DNA of 64,000 nt, from positions 3,882,379 to 3,946,378 of the forward strand of contig OY730170.1 of the NCBI GenBank assembly GCA_963422465.1, read 5' to 3'. Source of the stretch: Lichina pygmaea (lineage: Eukaryota > Ascomycota > Lichinomycetes > Lichinales > Lichinaceae). Below are positions 14,501 to 26,111 of the stretch, in pieces (the stretch's first letter is position 1; the number at the start of each line of letters is the position of its first letter). Under the pieces are notes generated by a model. That model saw only the letters and a list, made by a program, of their open reading frames with translations. It was not told the origin of the DNA and searched no databases. A program made the translations under genes and the position numbers.

Positions 14501-17500
14501 GAGGCGCTACCAGTGCCGATATCCCAACCTCCCTCATAAACAACCTCATCAGCGTCATCGGCAACAGTCAAGCTGCCCTGACTGGCTTACAACGGCATGG
14601 TGCAGCTCTTCATTTCCACCTTACCGGGCCTCCAAGGCTACAAGCTCGTGATCTAGCTACGTCGTTATCAGCACGGCGTGCCTCACAGTCAGTGGGGCCT
14701 CCGGCTTTCACGGACCCTGCCCAAGCCATTTCGTTCGTTCCCGTTGCTACTTCTGGGCGCTGGCAGGGAGAAGCTCGCCTTCTGTTCGGCCAAGACTTGA
14801 ATGACACGGCGCTACGCGTGATGGGTGCCCTTCTCTCGTTTTGGGTTCCTCCGGCTCTTGAGGAAGAAAAGATCCGGAAGGAGAAGTTGGCTGCAGAGGA
14901 ATCCCGCAAGGTCCAAAAAGAAGCGGAAGAGCGAGCGAAGAGAGAACGAGAGGAAATGGAGAAGCAGAAGCAGAAAGAGGAAGAGGAACGACAGCAGCAG
15001 CAGCAGCAAAGACAACAACAACAGCCCACACAGGACGGAGAGGACGAGAACGGAAATGCAGAAGACGGATCAGCGGCCGCAGATCGGCCCGATCAAGAAA
15101 CAGAGCCGACTGAGGCTCAGGAGGTAGGCCGTCAAGCGGAGTCGACAGAAACTCCAGCCGAAGGTCCCATGGAGGGCGTCGAGGTGAACCGACCCAACGG
15201 CCAAGCCGAAGTTACCCAGGCCGGGCCGTCCTCGACCACAACCCGTGTACGTACAACGATCAGGGGGAGGGAGCTCGACATCACCGGGATGGATATAGAC
15301 CCCGAGTATCTTGACGCCCTTCCCGAGGAGCTTCGAGAGGAAGTTTTGATGCATCAGATTGCCGAAAGGCGCTCACAGGCAGCTTCTTCCGGCGAACAGC
15401 CCACCAACATCAGCCGCGAATTCCTCGAAGCCCTACCCGCCGAGATCCGTCAGGAACTGCTTGAACAGGAAACGCAGGATAGACGCCGCCGAGAACGGGA
15501 GGAAGCGCGTCGGAGAGCTGCGGCAACCAGCGGGGCCCCTACAACGGCAGCGGAAGATATGGACCCTGCGAGCGTTCTGGCCACGCTTGAGCCCGGTCTT
15601 CGCCAGGCCATCTTGATGGAGCAGGATGAGGACGTTCTGGCTCAGCTACCGCAAGAAATCGCTGCGGAGGCCAGAGCGCTTGGCAGCGAACACAGACAGC
15701 GCCATCGATACATGGATCAGGCTCGTGTCAGCCGTGCCCAGGACAGCAACGCCGACCTGAGGCGAGGTGACGCGACAGCGAAAAAGCCCCAGCGGAGAAC
15801 GGTGGTGCAGATGCTCGACAAGGCTGGTATCGCGACATTGCTGCGTCTGATGTTCGTGCCGCAGCAGGGGACCGCGAGGCATGCGTTGAACGGCATCCTT
15901 CGGGACATCTGCGAGAACAAGCAGAACAGGATCGAAACGGTCAGCATGCTCCTGTCCATCCTGCAGGACGGCAGCGCCGACACCACTGCTATTGACCGCA
16001 GTTTCGCACAACTATCACTGCGAGCCCGTCAAGTGGGGTCCGGCAAGTCGTCGCAGACGCCAAAGCGAGTCCCGGAGCAATCGCCGCAAATTGTCTGCGA
16101 GGTCTCTCCGCTCGCGGTCGTCCAACAGTGTCTGAACACGCTCGTGCTTCTGGTACAGTACAATCCCCATCTGCCGACCTTCTTCCTCACCGAGCATGAT
16201 GCCGCCACGACCCTGAAGCGGGTCAGCAGCAAGAAGGGCAAGATGAGGGACAATAAGGCTTCCAGATACGCGCTGAACTGTCTGTTGGGGCTTTTGGACC
16301 GGAAGCTTGTGATGGAGAGCCCGACCGTCATGGAGCAATTATCTGCTCTCCTCAACAGCGCCACACAACCATTGAGCGCGCTCCTCAGAAGAGACAAGGA
16401 GCAAGCAGCCGCCGACCGATCAGGTCCCGATCCTCTACGGTCCGAGGCAGAGGACCTGCCAGCACCTCAGGCAGCAGCGTCTCTAGGGGAAGCCCAACCC
16501 ATCGAAAACCCCGGCATCCCGGGCGATCGGCAGCAGGGAGCCCAAGCCGCTGACGATGAGACGGCTGCTAGGCCACGCTTACAGGCCACAGCTGAGGCAT
16601 CAGATCAGAAAGCCGAAGACCCGGCTGCCGAAGCCAGCAAACCGAAGAAAGAGCGAGTCCTCAGTCCTCCTGTCGTGCCCGAAGAGAACCTACGCTTGGT
16701 CGTCAACATCCTCACGGCTCGAGAATGCAGTGCCAAAACCTTCAGGGACACTCTTGCCACCATCAACAACCTGTCGGCCATTCCCGAGTCGAAGGACGTT
16801 TTCGGAAACGAGCTCCTTCGGCAAGCACGGTATCTCGGCCAATCAATCCTCGAGGACCTCAACGAACTCATCGATCAGATCAACAAGGCCGAGAGCGATA
16901 CGGACGTCCAGGGCGTCGCCCTCATCAAGTTCTCCCCATCGACTTCGTCTCAGGCCAAGCTCTTGCGCGTCTTGACGGCTCTGGACTATCTTTTCGATGC
17001 CCAAAGGGAGTCCAAGAGAGGCGACCAAGCCGACGAGAGCTCGCAAGCGGCGTCCTCTGCCGCGTCGAAGGCGGAAGATGTCCTTGCTGTGCTTGCGCAC
17101 GATCCTACCTTCGCAGCCTTGTGGGCAAAACTGAGCGAGTGCCTCAGTGCCATTCGCTACAAGGAGCCGAACATGGTTAACCTTGCCACAATCTTGCTGC
17201 CTCTGATCGAGTCCCTCATGGTCGTATGCAAGGACACGACACGGCGAACGCCTCCCAACCAGCCGGCCGTCGCGATGGAAGCATCGGCATCGTCGCTTCC
17301 AAAGGATCAGAAACCGGACGCCCTGGAGGAGCTCTTCTTCAAGTTCACGGAAGACCACCGGAAAGTGCTCAACGAGCTCGTGCGGCAAAGTCCCAAGCTG
17401 ATGAGTGGCACCTTCTCGCTGCTGGTGAAGAACCCCAAGGTCTTGGAGTTCGACAACAAGCGCAACTACTTCACCCGGCGTCTCCACACTCGGGGGACCG

Positions 17501-18724
17501 AAGCCAGACACACGCAGCCGCCTCTCCAGCTCTCGGTTCGTCGCGACCATGTCTTCTTGGACTCGTTCAAGTCGCTGTACTTCAAGAGCGCCGAGGAGAT
17601 GAAGTACGGGAAGATGAGCATTCGCTTCCACGGGGAAGAGGGCGTCGATGCCGGAGGAGTGACCCGAGAGTGGTTCCAGGTTCTGTCGAGGCAGATGTTC
17701 AACCCGGACTACGCCCTGTTTACCCCGGTCGCTTCGGACCGCACCACCTTCCACCCGAACCGGCTCAGCGCCGTCAACCCCGAACATCTCATGTTCTTCA
17801 AGTTCATCGGCCGCATCATCGGCAAGGCTCTGTACGAGGGTCGCGTTCTCGATTGCCATTTCAGCAGGGCCGTCTACAAGCGCATTCTGGGCAAGCCCGT
17901 CTCGGTCAAGGACATGGAAACGCTCGATCTCGACTACTACAAGTCGTTGATCTGGATGCTCGAGAACGACATCACGGACATCATCACCGAGACGTTCTCG
18001 GTCGAGACCGAAGCGTTCGGCGAGACCCAGATCATCGATCTCAAGGAGAACGGCCGCAACATTCCTGTGACGGATCATAACAAGCAGGAATATGTCAGGC
18101 TCGTGGTCGAGTGCCGACTGACAGGATCTGTGCACGAGCAGCTCGAGCAATTCTTGACAGGTACGTCGTTCGCAGAGGATCCTCAAACGGTCTGGCATGG
18201 GCGGAGCTAATCGATCTGGGCAGGTTTCCACGACGTTGTCCCGGCCGAGCTCATCGCCATCTTCAACGAACAAGAGCTGGAGCTTCTTATATCAGGCCTT
18301 CCGGACATCGATGTGGACGACTGGAAGAACAACAGCGAGTACCAAAACTACACCGCCTCCTCGCCGCAGATCCAGTGGCTGTGGCGCGCCGTGCGGTCGT
18401 TCGACAAGGAGGAGCGAGCCAAGCTTCTCCAGTTCGTCACGGGAACGAGCAAGGTCCCCCTCAACGGTTTCAAGGAGCTGGAGGGAATGAATGGCTTCAG
18501 CCGGTTCAACGTTCACCGAGATTACGGGAGCAAGGAGCGACTTCCCAGCTCCCACACCTGCTTCAATCGTAAGTGCCCTTTATGTCTCTCCTCAGCCCTG
18601 CACCTTTGCTGATCAGCAATTCTTCTCAGAGCTTGATCTCCCGGAGTACGAGAGCTACGATTCACTGCGGTCACACCTCTACACGGCCATGACTGCTGGG
18701 AGCGACTACTTCGGTTTCGCATAA
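5574..18724 (+). CDS. TOM1: HECT-type E3 ubiquitin ligase, TOM1/HUWE1 family
   Basis: Eight exons: 5574-5621, 5690-9866, 9916-13884, 13941-14015, 14074-14250, 14330-18160, 18224-18568, 18630-18724. All phases agree, giving about 4238 aa, within the usual size of this family. The N-terminus ([12 protein letters not shown], joined over intron 1 to [16 protein letters not shown]) and the following helical-repeat half match the DUF908/DUF913 layout. A strongly acidic stretch lies near residues 2540-2670, followed by a His-rich run in exon 5. Three LPxELRxEVL-like ubiquitin-binding motifs start near residue 3130. The HECT domain occupies about 3855-4238; its catalytic Cys is C4205 in SSHTCFNQLDLPEY, which spans the last intron. 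The protein ends SDYFGFA, the usual HECT tail. The family ubiquitinates excess histones and ribosomal proteins and affects mRNA export. Intron 2 has the weak donor GTCTGT but a perfect TGCTAAC branch site. Confidence 0.95.
14152..14196 (+). repeat. poly-histidine codon run in TOM1 exon 5
   Basis: Exon 5 of the HECT ligase contains a CAC/CAT run encoding a block of about nine consecutive His residues within a longer His-rich stretch, in a short linker exon between the acidic region and the C-terminal half. Mixed codons suggest it is maintained rather than a fresh slippage product. Function unknown; His tracts in other proteins can bind metals or drive localisation to condensates. Confidence 0.7.
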
Positions 18725-19972
18725 CGGTATGATCGGATGAGGCATGTGTGGAATCTGACTACGAGCTCGAGCGCCATTCACCCGCTACTTCCTCCAGGTT
18801 CATTTGGCGTGGCCGTCGGCGCTGCGCCTTGTCTTTTCTTCGTTTCCGCTGCCGATGTCCTTGCGGGGTGCATCCTCAGGCGCTTTTCGTCACTTCGAAC
18901 AGATCAACGAATAGAACGGGAGCGGCATATGTCCGCGGCTACCAGGAGGTGCACCGGGCTAAGACTGGTACAAAGGCTAAGGTGTCTCGCTGGTTTGGCA
19001 CGGTCTCTCTAGCTCTTCTGCTTTCCTCGCGACGTGCTTGGTTTTTCAGAGAAAAGTCGGAGGAAGAAAAGGTCGCCTCTCCCTTCTCGCCTCTCTTCCT
19101 TGTCTCTGCAGATATCTTTGTTGTGTCACACGAGAGGCGGGTGTGGAGGGAGTGGGGAGCAAGGGGCTACTATGGTGTTCCACTGTTTTTCTGCCCGGCT
19201 TCGAAGTGCAGATCGATCCCAGATGCAGAAGACGGTTCGATAGCTCTACGTAGCTCCTTGTCTCTCCACAAACAAGATTGAACCATCATGAGGGACTTGG
19301 GTCGCTTTTCCTTTGGACTGTACGTAGAAGAGCATGTGCGGTTGCTTTGTGCGCTCAGAAGGGCGGTTTTAGTAACATACAGAAGCTTGTGGAACACTCA
19401 CAACTCCTACTGCATCATACTGTACGGAGTATACCCAGTAGTAGAGGAGGGGGATTCCTTCTCTTGCCGCCAGATGGACCGCAGGCTGTGAGTTTGGGGC
19501 GATGAGGCTCTGAGGAATAGGGGTGCCTAGGCTACGGTGCAAGCTACGATGATGGTGGGGCGTGGCGGGGTCAGTTTCATATTACCGTACCTTTAGGCGA
19601 CTGCACGTCTGACGAAGCCCATATTATACCTAGCTGAAAGCCGACAGCCGGTCGACTATGTGGAGAGGTGCTGATAGCTGACAACCGGTCAACTGTGTAG
19701 ATTCGTCTCTCTTGCCTAAGTAAAATCTAGGAGCGACGACAAAGAAGAAAAGGAAAACTCTGCAGGCTGTCACGTGCCTGCAGACACAGGGGGAGGGCTG
19801 TTCTCTGCACCCCTGCAAATCCTCGAGCAACTCTCCGTAGAGTCCCCGGTCGACACTAGCACTATAGTCCAGGCGCACGGAAGTCCTTCACAATCTGCTG
19901 AGTTCTTGTGCTGGACACTCGGTCCTTGAGAAGACAATTGCTGCAAAGACACTCGGCAAAACAGCACACGCA
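18725..19972. other. intergenic region downstream of TOM1, upstream of PRS
   Basis: No coding potential that I trust. It contains the TOM1 3' UTR and the promoter and leader of the PRPP synthetase gene. A TACGGAGTAT-type palindromic motif sits near 19425. Confidence 0.6.
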
Positions 19973-21284
19973 ATGGCCACCAACTCCATCAAATTGTTAA
20001 CCGGCAATAGCCATCCTCAGCTGGCGAAGCAGGTGGCAGACAGGTATGTTGCTCTGCGACTGTGCTTCACACTCGTGCATGCGGCTGATGTTTCTATCCC
20101 TCGTAGACTTGGCATCGAACTCACCAGGATATTGGTCATACAGTACTCCAATCAAGAGACGTCGGTAACTATCGGGGAATCAGTACGAGACGAAGATGGT
20201 CCGAACAACGTGCACCTTGTTCTTGCTTGTTGCAAGCGGATGCTGACTCCTGGCCATTTCCAGTCTTCATACTGCAGACCACGGACCCCGGCGCCATCAA
20301 TGATGGACTTATGGAGCTTCTCATCATGATCAACGCTTGCAAGACAGCCTCGGCCCGGCGCATCACCGCCGTCTTACCAAACTTCCCGTACGCGCGGCAA
20401 GACAAGAAGGACAAATCGCGGGCGCCGATATCGGCGAAGCTCATCGCCAACATGATACAGACGGCCGGTTGCAACCACGTCATCACGATGGACCTCCACG
20501 CAAGCCAGATTCAGGGTTTCTTCAACGTGCCGGTGGACAACCTCTACGCCGAGCCAAGTGCGTTGCGATATATCCGAGAGAACTTTGACTACAAGAACGC
20601 CGTGATCGTGAGCCCAGACGCAGGAGGTGCGAAGAGGCATGAGGCACCTGTCAAAGTGGACATGCGGATGGGTCGGAAGCTGACTTGATCGTTCGGAAAA
20701 TTCCAGAGCAACTTCGATAGCGGACCGGCTCGACCTGGGCTTCGCCCTCATCCACAAGGAGCGGCCGCGGCCCAACGAAGTGTCTCGCATGGTCCTCGTG
20801 GGAGACGTCGAGGACAAGATTGCCATATTGGTCGATGACATGGCCGACACGTGCGGCACGCTCGCGTATGCCGCCGACACGGTGATCCGTCATGGCGCCA
20901 AGGAGGTCGTCGCCATTGTCACTCACGGCATCTTGAGCGGGGAGGCCATCGAGACGGTCAACGGGAGCAAGCTCAGTCGCTTGGTGGTCACCAACACGGT
21001 GCCGCATGAGGACAAGAAACTTGCCTGTCCGAGGATACACACGATTGATATCAGTCCTACGGTAAGCTTGGATCTCGTGCGCACACAAGCGCGACGCACG
21101 GTCATCACATTCATGAAGCTTCCTGCTCGTCCCATGGCTGTTCCCAACCCATGCAAGCCGCTCACGCCCTCTGTCATACTACATTTCCTTTAGCTAATCC
21201 CACATACAGCTCGCCGAAGCCTGTCGAAGGACGCACAACGGCGAAAGCGTCTCCTTTCTCTTCAGCCACGCACCAACAGACTGA
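19973..21284 (+). CDS. PRS: ribose-phosphate pyrophosphokinase (PRPP synthetase)
   Basis: Makes 5-phosphoribosyl-1-pyrophosphate from ribose-5-phosphate and ATP, the cytosolic precursor for purine, pyrimidine, histidine and tryptophan synthesis. Five exons: 19973-20043, 20107-20198, 20264-20636, 20707-21061, 21210-21284. They give 321 aa, close to human PRPS (318 aa). Signatures: [19 protein letters not shown] (ATP and metal region), [12 protein letters not shown], the flexible-loop SPDAGGAKR, and the PRPP-binding loop [13 protein letters not shown]. The start [18 protein letters not shown] matches the family. Intron 3 (20637-20706) must begin with GC, not GT, to keep the loop Lys-Arg. Intron 2 has a weak GTCCGA donor. 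The paralogue class is not determined: fungi usually carry several PRS genes, and this one lacks the large insertion seen in some of them. Confidence 0.95.
20637..20706 (+). other. probable GC-AG intron in the PRS gene
   Basis: The family-typical peptide [13 protein letters not shown] is restored only if exon 3 ends in AAG-AG and the intron starts GCATGA and ends CCAG. It has a GCTGAC branch-site-like sequence. A competing GT donor at 20627 paired with the AG at 20707-20708 is also in frame but deletes four residues, including the loop Lys-Arg. Confidence 0.7.
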
Positions 21285-22083
21285 AAGAATTGATCTACAC
21301 CGAACAGACATGGGTGGAGTGGGTCGAGCATGTTCTTAGTTTCTCCTGGACCGTGTTTCCTACACTGGAACGCGGCACCTGTCTTATCACATCATCGGTT
21401 TTCTCAGGAAACATGCAGTCATAATTCAAACCGAGTAACAAGAGCGGAGGGCGAACGAGCTTCTGCGTGTGTCATACGCGGGCACTAGATATCAGAGATG
21501 CGGCCCACAGCTTTGTGTAGCTTCGCCCAAGGGGAAGGCTCGAAACCCCAAGCTCGGTCAAGCGAGGAGTCATCAAGCGATGAAGAGGCGAACAATGTCG
21601 AGATGAGAGAATTCAACTGCTAAGCACTGGCGAGCGTGCTCTTTCGTTCCTCCATGTCGAGCTCGACATTGTATCCCTATACTACGTAGTACAAGTTTTG
21701 ACTGCTCGTAGACCAGTTCAACTTAGCCCACCGACTTCCTTCAGAAAACACCACATCTCTGTAATTTTAATTCTCTACACTCAGACACTGCATGTTCCTT
21801 GAGGTTCTTCCGTAGTTCTACTCTCAAGTCTCGGTTTTTATCCTTTCAAAGTTTTTCTGAGAAACCAAGCCTGTACTTAGAAGTCCTGCATAGCTCACCA
21901 GCCAAGTCAGAGTTAAGAATAAAATGAAAATAAAAATGTAGTACATGTTGGACATGGTCATGTTGGTGATGGTCATGTTGGTCATGCCTAGAACAAGGAA
22001 CACAGAAGGATGATCTCTTCTTGGTCTTGCATTCAGGCGAGAAGACGTGCGGAACAGTGATGTGGCTTGTTGTGGATAGTAGC

Positions 22084-22114
<31 letters not shown>

Positions 22115-22680
22115 GTGTTTACTAGACCGTATGATACGGTAGAGGATAGAACTAGAATTAAACATAGTAGACGACCAGGAATATTTGCATACGAGGCACC
22201 ACCACCACCACACATACCATACGTATACCAAAACCATGTACGTAACTACAAAGTGTAAGCAACCCTGCTCTGTACACGCCCTTCCACGTCAACCTCTCGC
22301 GTCATTCATTCTTGCGTTCCAGGACGATCACTCCAAAAAAGAATCGACTGCCATCCGTCCCAAGAAGCATGTCGCATCGGAAGATCGACTCCTGTCCACC
22401 CCATCCAAAAGACCGACTCTCATTCCCCGCCATGCACACCGCCGCGCCGCGCCCCAGCTCTTGTCCACGCGATCCAAAGTTCGACTCATCAACCCACGCT
22501 AAAGCACTTCAAAAATTTAACGCGACCGATCACTCTTCGTCCCCAAAGAAACCTGGCTCGAGCTGAAAGATCAAGTACCGTAGAGTCTTCGAAGGGCAGA
22601 GCCCCTCAAAAGGTAGAGCCCTTGAAAGGATAACTCGCCGGCCGAGCGTTGGAGCTACAAGGCGACAGCCTACTCTGAGA

Positions 22681-22705
22681 GGGGGGCGGGGGGGGGGGGG
22701 GGGGG
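22681..22705. repeat. poly-G tract
   Basis: Near-pure G run of 25 nt interrupted by one C. Similar G or C runs occur at 32970-32982, 33842-33865, 42511-42533 and 63376-63391, several of them next to transposon ends. Confidence 0.95.
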
Positions 22706-23364
22706 AGAGAAGAAGCTGGGCTACCGTACCGTATATGGCCCCCTATCTAGCTGACTGACGACTGACGACTGGCTACTGACTACTGACTACCGTACCGTAA
22801 GCCTGGCCGGGGCCAGGGCCCAGCCTGCGGCCCGCAACAACCGAGGGAACGAGAACGGGAAGATGGACCTGTATCTGTGATTGTGCTGAGAGATGGCTTT
22901 TTGTATTGGTAGCAGATGCACCCGTTGTCCTGCGGTACGGTACGGTACCGTATGGTGGTGAAGGTGGAGAGCAGTGGCATTCTCACTGCCCTGGTTCGTT
23001 GTCTGTTCAGGGAAGAGGGACTTGGGTGTGGAGGGATGTGTGCGTGGTGGATGGGACTCACCTGTGTCGATGTTAATACACTTCTGCGCAGGATGCTCAG
23101 AAAACCTCCAGCTGTATAGTATCTCGAAGGTCTGTGCCGCTCATGCTGCTCATGCTGCCTCATATGCCCAATTATACATCGACATCCCAGAACACGGACT
23201 GTATTCTGATGGTTGAATTGATGGGATGCCCAAGGACATCTCCAGACAAAGATACACGGCTACGATATGGCCGTACATGAACTGAAATACATGAGGCAGA
23301 GAGGTCGTTACCGGTACCGTATAGAATGAAGATTGGGACAGCATGAACGAGGGACGGTACGTAC

Positions 23365-23620
23365 GATCATGAGATTGTGAGACCAACAAGATCAAGAGAA
23401 TACACAAGTCATGAGACTGACATCATAGAAAGCAAGACCATGAGACCGAGACCATACAAGACCAACAAAGATCGTGAGCCTGAGATCATGAGACTAAAGG
23501 GGCTTCGGAGATGACGAGACCGTGACACTGTAAGATTACGACGACTGCAAGATCATGAAGACTGTGAGGTCGTCAAACTGTCTGTGAGACTGTGTGGCCG
23601 ACTGTGAGACCGCCGGTGGC
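23365..23620. repeat. degenerate GATCATGAGAC / GTGAGAC quasi-repeat
   Basis: About 250 nt built of loosely repeated units such as ATCATGAGACT, ATCGTGAGCCTG, GACGAGACCGTGAC and ATCATGAAGACTGTGAG. The spacing is irregular, so this is a decayed tandem repeat or an amplified simple sequence rather than a clean satellite. Confidence 0.6.
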
Positions 23621-24038
23621 GGAGGAGAAGGAAGAGCAGGAGGAGGACGAAGACGAGGACGAGAATGGAGCAAGATGCTCTTTCCAGAAAGACACTCCTG
23701 TAATCACAGCGGCTTGCAGGTCAGACCGAATACTTCTGCAGAGCGACTTGTGGACACGTCCAGGTCGGGCGACCGAGAGCAGGGATAGGATGAGAGTTGA
23801 GTGGAGGTGGGAACAGGGCTGGTATAAAGCCTCTATTCGATGCCGCGTTCCGAGGTTTAGCATGATCTGACCATAGACTTGATCGATTACTTGTCACCCT
23901 TTCCCCGAGGAGAGATGAAGGACAAGATACAGTAAGACCACGGCCCCATCGTTTACACCACACAGCTCAGCTACAAACCCTCCGCGTGTCCGCCGCAGAA
24001 AGAGAATGACAAAGAAAGGCTTTTCCAACTTCCTGCGT

Positions 24039-24923
24039 CTATTCCTTCCGCATCGAACTTGCTCGGCGTTTGCGTAGCTCGGTCTTCTTGGTCTTTTCTT
24101 GCGAGACGCGCTTCGCGATGAGCTGGGCGTACTCGTTCTGGCAGATGAGGAAAGAAGTTAGATTCGGCCGTGGAGGAGATTGCGCATATGAGAGGCACTG
24201 GGAGAGAAACACGTACGGCGGCATCTCTTTGCGACTCGGCACGACGCCGCTTGAGCGCTATCCGGTGACGCTTCCGTTGTAGGCGCTGGGGCGTGACCAG
24301 ACGCTGGATCTTGGGGGCCTTTGTGTATGGTTTCGCGCCCTCCTTCTTGGGCTGCACTTCACGACGGACGACGAAGTTGCGGACCTAAGAGCGGGCGATA
24401 TCAGTACGGGCCGATCTGGGCAGACAGTCGCCACCGCAAGCAGCATCTTCACCGAACGTGAACGTACATCGTCCTCCTTGCTCAAGCCGAAGAATTTCCT
24501 GATCTTGGTCGCCCGCTTGGGGCCGAGGCGTTTCGGCAGGACGACGTCGGTGAGGCCCGGGATTTCCTGCTCGCCCTGCTTGATGATGCTGAGGGCAAGC
24601 ACGGCGAGGTCCATGCCGACGATACAACCCCGAACGCTCTTCCGCTTGCGCTCTCCATCCCGACGCGGGCGGTAGCACGAGTGGCCGGCGCTGAGCAGCA
24701 GACGGACACGGGTGGGGTGGAGCACACCCTGCTTCATCGGGAAGCCCTGCTTGTCGTTGCCCCCGGTGATCTTGAAGATGTACCCCTTGAACTCGTCGCC
24801 GACGCTGTCGCCCGGCACTTCGGCTCCCATGCGCTTCTCCAAGAAGATCCGCACCTTGCGGTCATCTTCGATGTCGAATAGCTTCTGCGTGCCATTGGCC
24901 GGGTACGAGATGTTGAGCTTCAT
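24039..24923 (-). CDS. rps6: 40S ribosomal protein eS6
   Basis: Three exons: 24923-24468, 24384-24217, 24137-24039. Both introns are GT-AG, and the product is 240 aa, normal for eS6. The protein starts [20 protein letters not shown], continues through [20 protein letters not shown], and ends in the basic tail [11 protein letters not shown], whose RRASS element is the conserved phosphorylation site of fungal S6. It is a structural component of the small ribosomal subunit. Coding starts 257 nt from the divergent CTF8 start, so the two may share a promoter region. Identification is firm. Confidence 0.97.
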
Positions 24924-25180
24924 GACGACTCGACCGACGGTGGTTGGAGACTTGGACGGTTTCGGTCAACCGGCCTAACTTCTGATTGAGGTGTCGGATG
25001 TTTGATATGTCGCGGTGACTTTTGAGAGTTTTTGACTAGTGCGCAATGAGGGCAAAGCCCTAATCTGATTATGTAAGCGGACTGTTGACACGGGACCAAC
25101 TTGAAGACCCGCCATCGTAGGCAGTGCGGGCCTGCTACAGTCGTCGACCGTCTGTCGCCGACTATGAGAATAGGTTCAAG

Positions 25181-25675
25181 ATGCCTTCGACAGCTCTGCA
25201 TGCGCCAGCTCTTACAACCCCGTCGGAGACGACACGGTCGTCCAATCCGCTTCCGCAGCTTCTGAGGACGCCGTCCGGACTTGCCATTGTCGAGATCCAA
25301 GGCACTCTGAATATGCCGGGCCTGCATGCTTCGGAGACAGGATCGTCAGAAGATGACGGCGGCGGCGGCGGCGGCGGCGGCTCTGTAGCTGTCGGCCGCC
25401 TCGTCTTCCCGGACCATCACCCCGAGAGTCTACCTGACGATGACCAGCGATGGACGAAACGCGTCTATTTCTACGTCGGGAAGCATCAGAGGCTGACGGG
25501 GGAGGTGAAGAAGCTACCCAAGCCCATGGCTGTCATCCGCAGGAGAGCTGCGAAGGGAGCGCCAGAGGATGCGGGCGTCGTGGAAGGCGAGACCCAGCAG
25601 GAAGACCTAGAGATTGTTGATCTCGTCAGGTGGAAGATTCTCTTCTCTCAGAGACCCGAACCGGTTGGCATGTGA
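25181..25675 (+). CDS. CTF8: Ctf8-like subunit of the Ctf18 alternative clamp loader
   Basis: Single exon, 164 aa. I placed the start at 25181 because the open frame further upstream contains no in-frame ATG. Ctf8 binds Ctf18 and Dcc1 and, with small RFC subunits, loads PCNA during replication for sister-chromatid cohesion. Supporting features: IVEIQGTLNMPG near the N-terminus, a Gly-rich insert, VGRLVF, YFYVGKHQRLTGEVKKLPKP (the conserved G-x-H-x-L-x-G block) and the C-terminal VRWKILFSQRPEP. These are spaced as in fungal Ctf8. The 8-Gly run encoded by GGC repeats near 25360-25383 is a likely slippage insert. Small and divergent, so slightly less certain than its neighbours. Confidence 0.85.
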   Translation: MPSTALHAPALTTPSETTRSSNPLPQLLRTPSGLAIVEIQGTLNMPGLHASETGSSEDDGGGGGGGGSVAVGRLVFPDHHPESLPDDDQRWTKRVYFYVGKHQRLTGEVKKLPKPMAVIRRRAAKGAPEDAGVVEGETQQEDLEIVDLVRWKILFSQRPEPVGM

Positions 25676-26111
25676 AGGATTGGCCCATATTCAATACATA
25701 TGGACTGTTCAGGATACCATATACTCAGGTTGCTCTTGCGCCACCATGGTCGAGTGCGCTTGCTCTCGACAAACAGGGGCATGAGGAAACAAAGAGGAAG
25801 TCGAGATGCAGACAATACTCGACACATGCGAGCAGTCGGCTTATATCTGCCACGATTGAGTCAGCTTGAGGCCGCTGTACTCAAACACCAGTAGACGATA
25901 AGGATGCAAGTGTCCATGGCTGCTCAGACAGCAGTTGGTATCTCTTGTCAACAGGAATGTTCAGATCAGGTCTGTGAATGAGAGGTCTATCATCAACGCA
26001 GCGGTAGGATATTTGTCGCAAAAAAACACACTGACCATGACAACTCGAGCCGGACGCTGGCCGAGTCTGCTTCCGACTCGACTCCCCAAGTTGTAGACAT
26101 ATCTTGGACGC
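25676..26111. other. intergenic, convergent 3' ends
   Basis: Between the stops of the convergent CTF8 and histidine-phosphatase genes. AT-richer than the flanks; 3' untranslated sequence only. Confidence 0.6.

Larger units (their letters stand above)
21285..24038. other. intergenic region between convergent PRS and eS6 genes
   Basis: 2.7 kb with no supportable gene. It holds a (GAT)n microsatellite at 22084-22114, a run of G at 22681-22705, a copy of a dispersed CTAGCTGAC / GGGGCCATATA-type repeat near 22730-22800, and a degenerate GAGAC-rich quasi-repeat at about 23365-23620. Open frames here are driven by simple sequence. Confidence 0.6.

Noticed and set aside
16843-18273. 476-codon open frame on the minus strand opposite the HECT domain
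   Set aside because: Shadow of the strongly biased coding strand; the plus frame is an unmistakable HECT ligase.
22084-22260. Open frames around the GAT repeat
   Set aside because: Driven by the trinucleotide run; no start context, domain or codon bias.
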